Assembly (NCBI GenBank): GCA_025456345.1
Contig: JALOKU010000021.1
Location: 1 to 42,222 of the forward strand
DNA length: 42,222 nucleotides
Source of the DNA: Vicinamibacterales bacterium
Lineage (GTDB): Bacteria; Acidobacteriota; Vicinamibacteria; Vicinamibacterales; JAKQTR01
Direction of reading: 5' to 3'
Part shown: positions 38,544-42,222 of the stretch, in pieces
Layout: each line of letters starts with the position of its first letter
Numbering within the stretch: the stretch's first letter is position 1
Translations under genes and position numbers: made by a program
The notes under the pieces: model-generated
Told to the model about the DNA's origin: nothing
Databases searched by the model: none
What the model saw: the letters and a program-made list of their open reading frames with translations, nothing else

Positions 38544-39736
38544 TGCGACGCCGTCTCATGCACATCTTCATTCAGCTCTGCGGGGGCGCGTTCGCGATCC
38601 TCACGCTCGGCAGCGCGGCCGACGCGCAGGTCGCGTCCGTGACATCCGCTGTCCCCCCGCGCGGCTATTCAATCCCGGTCGTCGATCTCGCCGCGGATAC
38701 CGCGCGTCAGACCGTGGTCGATCGCGAGCCGGGCCAGTACCTGGGCCACCCGACAACCGTCCTGCTCGAGAACGGCCGCGCCATCATCGCCGTGTACCCA
38801 AAAGGCCACGGGCGCGGCGCCATCGTCATGAAGCGCAGCACCGACGGCGGCCGCACCTGGTCTGCGCGCCTGCCGACGCCGCCGAACTGGCAAACGTCGC
38901 TCGAGGTCCCGACCATCTACCGGGTCGTCGACGCGAAGGGCACCAAGCGTCTGATCATGTTCTCGGGCCTCTACCCCATCCGCCTGGCTGTGTCCGAGGA
39001 CGATGGCGCCACGTGGAGCGGCCTTGCGCCGATCGGGACTTTCGGCGGCATCGTGGCCATGGCGAGTGTCGTGCCGTTGCGCACCGGCGCGGGCCACTAC
39101 ATGGCGCTGTTCCATGACGACGGGCGGTTCATCGCGGAACGCGCCGCGGACGGGCCGCCGCAGTTTCGGGTGTACAAGACGATTTCCACCGACGGCGGGC
39201 TGACGTGGGGACCGCCCGAGGTGGTGGCGTCGCATCCCGTGGCTCACCTCTGTGAGCCGGGCGCGTTCCGCTCGCCCGACGGCAAGCAGATCGCCGTGCT
39301 ATTGCGGGAGAACAGCCGGAAGCTCAATGCCTTCGTCATCTTCTCGAACGACGAGGGCCGCACGTGGACGGCGCCGCGGGAACTGCCGGGGGCGCTCACC
39401 GGCGATCGTCACGTCGCGAAGTACGCCCCGGACGGGCGCCTCTTCATCACGTTCCGCGACATGGCTTTGGAAAGCGCCACCAAGGGCGACTGGGTCGCCT
39501 GGGTCGGATCGTACGACGACATCGTGAACGGCCGCGAGGGCCAGTATCGCGTCCGGCTGATGGACAACAAGGATGCGTGGGACTGCGCGTACCCCGGGTT
39601 GGAACTGCTGCCGGACGGGACGTTCGTGACGACGACGTACGGCCATTGGGAGGCTGGCGCCGAGCCTTACATCGTGTCTGTCCGCGTGACGATGGTGGAA
39701 CTGGATCGGCTGGCCGCCAAGGCCGATGTCAATTGA
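38543..39736 (+). CDS. Exported sialidase-like protein with BNR/Asp-box repeats
   Basis: 397 residues. Signal peptide about 1-29 (ends ADAQ). Four Asp-box motifs of the form SxDxGxTW are seen: STDGGRTWS, SEDDGATWS, STDGGLTWG and SNDEGRTWT. These mark six-bladed propellers of the sialidase superfamily. A typical Arg triad is not assigned, so glycan cleavage is probable but not shown; many such proteins in Acidobacteria act on plant or host glycans. The ATG overlaps the TGA of the TamB fusion gene by one base (TGATG). No strong Shine-Dalgarno sequence; coupling is likely. An ATG at 38558 would shorten the protein by five residues. Confidence 0.85.
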   Translation: MRRRLMHIFIQLCGGAFAILTLGSAADAQVASVTSAVPPRGYSIPVVDLAADTARQTVVDREPGQYLGHPTTVLLENGRAIIAVYPKGHGRGAIVMKRSTDGGRTWSARLPTPPNWQTSLEVPTIYRVVDAKGTKRLIMFSGLYPIRLAVSEDDGATWSGLAPIGTFGGIVAMASVVPLRTGAGHYMALFHDDGRFIAERAADGPPQFRVYKTISTDGGLTWGPPEVVASHPVAHLCEPGAFRSPDGKQIAVLLRENSRKLNAFVIFSNDEGRTWTAPRELPGALTGDRHVAKYAPDGRLFITFRDMALESATKGDWVAWVGSYDDIVNGREGQYRVRLMDNKDAWDCAYPGLELLPDGTFVTTTYGHWEAGAEPYIVSVRVTMVELDRLAAKADVN

Positions 39737-40372
39737 GGGGCCCGAGCCCGCACCCGGGGGCCGCTTGTCGATGCTGTCGGCCTTGTCGCGGATGCCTTCG
39801 GCCTCGGGCTTCTCCCAGCCCTTCTGCCCTTTGGCCTCCCAGCCCTGCTGGGTCTTGCGCGCGATGTTGCCGTCCTTGTCGGCGAACACGTTGTTCGCCT
39901 TCCCGGCGGCTGGACGCGTGTTCTTCAGCTGCCCGGCTGCTTGCGCCCGGTCCACGTTTCGCGCGCGGTTCTCCGGCCGGTTGTAGATGTTGTCGCGGCT
40001 GGCGTTGCGGACGTTGGTCGTGCGCATCCGGTTGCTGTTGTAGTTGTTCCCGATTCCGATTCTCGTATTCCGGTTGATGTCGACGTTCGTCTCGCGATGG
40101 TACGAGTAGTGGCTGTGGTAGCCGCCGCAGCAGCCATACCGGCGGTAGCCGCCGCCCCGGGAGCCCCAGCCGCTGTTCCAGCCGACACCGACCCGCATGA
40201 AGGGGCCGCCCCAGCTCACGCCGAAGTTCCAGCCCGTCCACGGGTTGTAGCCCACGTGGAAGCCCCACGTCGGCGGGCGCGGATAGTAGTAGGCCCCGTA
40301 GTACGGCGGGTAGTAGAAGCCCGTGCCGAACACCGGGACGCCATAGGAAGGCCCGGCCTCCAGCCGCGACAT
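39737..40372 (-). pseudogene. Remnant of a Tyr/Gly/Asn-rich secreted protein gene, truncated at both ends
   Basis: An open frame of about 212 codons encodes YYPPYYGAYYYPRPPTWGF, GYNPWTGWNFGVSWGG, an Asn/Arg-rich stretch and NNVFADKDGNIARKTQQGW. Such sequence is the C-terminal part of longer (typically 600-700 residue) acidobacterial envelope proteins. The frame starts abruptly at 40372 with no signal peptide, next to a dispersed repeat. At the other end it has no stop before it runs into the antisense of the sialidase gene (it would continue to 39299). Both ends therefore look lost. The family is from recollection, not a search. Confidence 0.6.
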
Positions 40373-40373
40373 C

Positions 40374-40426
40374 TGGAGGGCGGCCCTTGGAGGGCGGGGT
40401 TGGAGGGCAGCCCTTCAGGGCTGCCG
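40374..40426. repeat. Dispersed repeat with tandem TGGAGGG and a CAGGGCTGCC hairpin
   Basis: TGGAGGG occurs at 40374, 40388 and 40401, at 14- and 13-bp spacing. A stem of 9-bp arms (40406-40414 and 40417-40425, GGCAGCCCT/AGGGCTGCC) with a 2-nt centre follows. The block CAGGGCTGCCG at 40416-40426 is repeated at 41431-41441 in the same orientation, so the toxin-antitoxin pair lies between two copies. The stem could also end transcription of the RES toxin gene. Confidence 0.7.
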
Positions 40427-40431
40427 TGCGA

Positions 40432-40887
40432 TCACAGCCGCGTGTCGAAGGTGAACGGCTGCGGAGCCGAGATGATTAAGCTACGGAACTCCGGGTGGGC
40501 AGGGTTCACCACGTAGTTACGCTCCTTCGGCACGACCGCGCTTGGCACTTCGAGGATCAGCGAGCGCGTCCGCCTCGCCCACTCGTCGCCAATCGTCCGA
40601 AGCCCGGGCGGCGCAGGCCACGCTCGCCAGTCGCGCGGCAGGCGCGCCGGGTCGATCGCCCTGGCCAGCCGGCGGCCGTTCATCTGAACGCGGAACGCCA
40701 CGTACGACGCGAGGACGTCTCGCGACGGCAGGTGAACCAGGATTTCGAGCGCGGCCAGTGCGAGGGATTCCGAGAGGTAGACAACCGCCACCCCCGGGCT
40801 GCTCCAGCGCGCGCCATAGAGGCGCGCGCCTTCACCCGTGAAAGCCTGGGCTGCCAGGCTCGCCCTGACGAGCCGCCAGGCGGTCAT
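40432..40887 (-). CDS. RES-domain toxin (NAD-degrading family)
   Basis: 151 residues of the RES family, named for conserved Arg, Glu and Ser. The Arg lies in WRLVRASLA and GARWSSPG, the Glu in VYLSESLALAALEILVH and the Ser in VVPKERNYVVNPAHPEFR. RES toxins such as MbcT degrade NAD+ and halt growth unless neutralised by a partner. The ATG overlaps the antitoxin stop as TGATG (1 bp), typical of an antitoxin-first operon. Length is normal and residues intact, so the toxin may be active. Confidence 0.9.
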   Translation of the reverse strand: MTAWRLVRASLAAQAFTGEGARLYGARWSSPGVAVVYLSESLALAALEILVHLPSRDVLASYVAFRVQMNGRRLARAIDPARLPRDWRAWPAPPGLRTIGDEWARRTRSLILEVPSAVVPKERNYVVNPAHPEFRSLIISAPQPFTFDTRL

Positions 40888-41351
40888 CAGCCTGGCACGC
40901 CGTGGGCGAGCCGCCCGATGAGCTGCTCCACCTCCCGCGCGCCGGGATCGGTGCGGGCGGCGGCATAAGGCGTCACCCCGCCGAACGCGAGCTGCGGTGT
41001 GCTGAGCCAGGCCCGCGCGGCCTCCTCGTTGCCTTCGAAGAGGCCCACGGCCTGGGCAAACACGCGCGCGGCGCGGACGAGGCGGTCCGACTCCTCGGAC
41101 TGGAGCCGGCCGCCCCGGCGCCTGGCCAGCGTTCTCGCCGGCAGGCTGATGAGTTCCGCCACCTCGGCCACGCTCAGGGCGGCGTGCCGCTGGAACTCCT
41201 CGAGCGACCGGTACGGAAGCCCGCGCTCGATCTGCCTGGCCACGGCGGGAAACCCGCCGGCCTCCACGCCGAGCAGCGCAAGAAATGCGTACGCGGGATC
41301 CCGCGCCTGGCCGGGCGAGGGCGGAACGGACGCGCGGGAAGATGTCGCCAT
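40887..41351 (-). CDS. Xre/MbcA/ParS-type antitoxin (DUF2384-like)
   Basis: 154 residues. The N-terminal half (about 30-90) has a helix-turn-helix-like DNA-binding part (SVAEVAELISLPARTLARRRGGRLQ), and the C-terminal half (about 95-150) matches the toxin-binding ParS/DUF2384 type (FEGNEEAARAWLSTPQLAFGGVTPYAAARTDPGAREVEQLI). It would bind the RES toxin and repress its own promoter. I chose the ATG at 41351; a longer frame reaches 41891 but runs through the gap and antisense to the next gene. A -10-like TATGAT lies 6 nt upstream. Confidence 0.88.
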   Translation of the reverse strand: MATSSRASVPPSPGQARDPAYAFLALLGVEAGGFPAVARQIERGLPYRSLEEFQRHAALSVAEVAELISLPARTLARRRGGRLQSEESDRLVRAARVFAQAVGLFEGNEEAARAWLSTPQLAFGGVTPYAAARTDPGAREVEQLIGRLAHGVPG

Positions 41352-41357
41352 ATGGCC

Positions 41358-41363
41358 ATCATA
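41358..41363 (-). promoter_or_regulatory. -10-like TATGAT just upstream of the antitoxin gene
   Basis: On the minus strand TATGAT ends 6 nt before the antitoxin ATG, with no Shine-Dalgarno sequence. This would give a leaderless transcript. No clear -35 box is seen. Confidence 0.4.
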
Positions 41364-41407
41364 CACCGGCCAGATGGCGGCGCGTAATCGTCGGAGGGCG
41401 GCCTTTT

Positions 41408-41441
41408 CCTGGCCTGAGCGAAGTCGAAGGCAGGGCTGCCG
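41408..41441. repeat. Second copy of the dispersed repeat core, right of the toxin-antitoxin pair
   Basis: CCTGGCCTGAGC then GAAGTCGAAGGCAG (41408-41433), a compact version of the repeat at 28363-28402, which holds 14 extra bases between the two blocks. The copy continues into CAGGGCTGCCG (41431-41441), shared with the repeat at 40416-40426. Confidence 0.7.
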
Positions 41442-41482
41442 CGTCAGTTGCCGCTGGCAGCGGGTCGCGGCCCGGAAGGTGG

Positions 41483-41488
41483 GATAAT
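41483..41488 (+). promoter_or_regulatory. -10-like GATAAT just upstream of the pyruvate kinase gene
   Basis: GATAAT ends 8 nt before the ATG at 41497, with no Shine-Dalgarno sequence. The spacing suggests a leaderless transcript. No clear -35 box. Confidence 0.35.
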
Positions 41489-41496
41489 CGACGCCC

Positions 41497-42222
41497 ATGG
41501 AGCTTCCCGCCCACAAGACCAAGATTGTCGCCACCATCGGCCCGGCCTCCGATTCTCCCGAGATGCTCGAGCGTCTGATCCGCGCGGGACTGAACGTCGC
41601 GCGGCTGAATTTCTCGCACGGCGCGTTCGACGAGCACGCCGCCCGCATCGGGCGCATCCGCGCCGCCCAGCAGGCGGCGGGGCGCCGCGTCGCCATCATG
41701 GCCGACCTGCCCGGGCCGAAGATGCGCGTCGGCACGATCTCGCCCGAGCCCGTCGACTTGCGGCCGGGCGACCCTTTCACGCTGACGGCCCTCCAGGTGC
41801 CGGGCACGGCCGCGCGCGTGTCGGTGTCCTTCGCGCGCCTTCCGCGCGTCGTGAAGTCCGGCGACCGGCTGTTCCTGAACGACGGGCTCATACAGCTGAA
41901 GGTCGACGGCGTGGAGGCCGACGACGTGCGGTGTCAGGGGAACTGCGGTCGCGAAAAGGGCTGAACCTGCCGGGAATCGACCTCGGCATTTCGGCGTTCA
42001 CCGACCACGACCGCGCGTGCCTGGCCTTTGCCCTCGAGCACGGCGTCGACGCGGTCAGCCAGTCCTTCGTGGAAACCGCGGCCGACATCGCGGCGGTGCG
42101 CGACGCCGCGCGCGAACTCGGATACCGCCCGTTCATCATCGCGAAGATCGAGCGCGCGGGCGCCCTGGACCACTACGACGAGATCCTGGCCGCGGCCGAC
42201 GGCGTGATGGTGGCGCGCGGCG
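41497..42222 (+). pseudogene. pyk: Pyruvate kinase with an apparent frameshift; 3' end beyond window
   Basis: The first frame (41497-41964, 155 codons) encodes the start of pyruvate kinase: TKIVATIGPASDSPEMLERL, LNFSHG and LPGPKMRVG. After the codon pair at 41932-41937 (Cys-Gln) it reads GNCGREKG and stops. The family sequence continues in another frame from about 41937: GELRSRKGLNLPGIDLGISAF, then FVETAADIAAVR and FIIAKIERAGALDHYDEI, open to the window end. Several residues expected between Cys-Gln and GEL (usually like VVVGG) are also missing, so about 10-13 bases were probably lost. The enzyme converts phosphoenolpyruvate to pyruvate. It may be a true loss, a second copy, or an assembly error. 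Confidence 0.85.

Noticed and set aside
40374-40407. Three TGGAGGG units as a possible CRISPR or iteron array
   Set aside because: Units are only 7 bp, spacers are 6-7 bp and there are only three, so this is a dispersed repeat rather than CRISPR.

Overview
The window is GC-rich (roughly two thirds G+C by eye) and densely coded, with almost no non-coding DNA. The gene content points to a Gram-negative bacterium, most likely an acidobacterium of the Vicinamibacteria type. The pointers are an acidobacterial-style ECF sigma factor overlapping a Ser/Thr kinase with TPRs, a GloVer-repeat secreted protein, many Omp85/beta-barrel envelope proteins, and short dispersed palindromic repeats. This assignment is inference; there is no rRNA or other marker here.

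Left part (1-12.8 kb, all minus strand). In transcription order, a run of housekeeping genes goes from yebC through ruvC, ruvA, ruvB and fabH to a DUF4112 membrane protein. A 75-bp palindromic repeat follows, then queA and a divergent lgt. Next come an ECF sigma factor overlapping a receptor-like Ser/Thr kinase whose DFG motif reads GFG, and finally a very long secreted GloVer-repeat protein that runs off the window start. The yebC-ruvC-ruvA and ruvB-fabH junctions overlap by 4 to 7 bp, which indicates translational coupling.

Middle (12.9-31 kb, mixed strands). This part holds a secreted protein of unknown function, a methyltransferase, and a patatin-Omp85 (PlpD-like) protein. It also has a two-repeat periplasmic protein and two paralogous small beta-barrels about 10 kb apart. 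A kynureninase-like PLP enzyme lies 10 bp before a three-domain fusion (small-molecule kinase, M23 peptidase, class III aminotransferase/phospholyase). A periplasmic protein plus Omp85 pair, an MscS channel, a membrane protein built from three repeats, a lipoprotein, a Dus enzyme and gpmA complete it.

Right part (31-42.2 kb). A 2,472-residue protein joins a TamB-like region to five POTRA-like repeats and an Omp85 barrel, and carries a long internal tandem duplication. It is followed by a BNR-repeat sialidase-like protein. Then come a gene remnant truncated at both ends, a RES/Xre toxin-antitoxin pair bracketed by a shared repeat motif, and a pyruvate kinase gene with an apparent frameshift that runs off the window end.

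The window is rich in envelope biogenesis: three Omp85-family barrels, a TamB-like domain, Lgt and several secreted or outer-membrane proteins. The best candidate for something unusual is the TamB-POTRA-Omp85 single polypeptide. No tRNA, rRNA, CRISPR array, insertion sequence or intact mobile element was seen. No stretch without a gene exceeds 300 bp; the longest, 28191-28423, is mostly dispersed repeat. The 151 bp at 2901-3051 show nothing recognisable.
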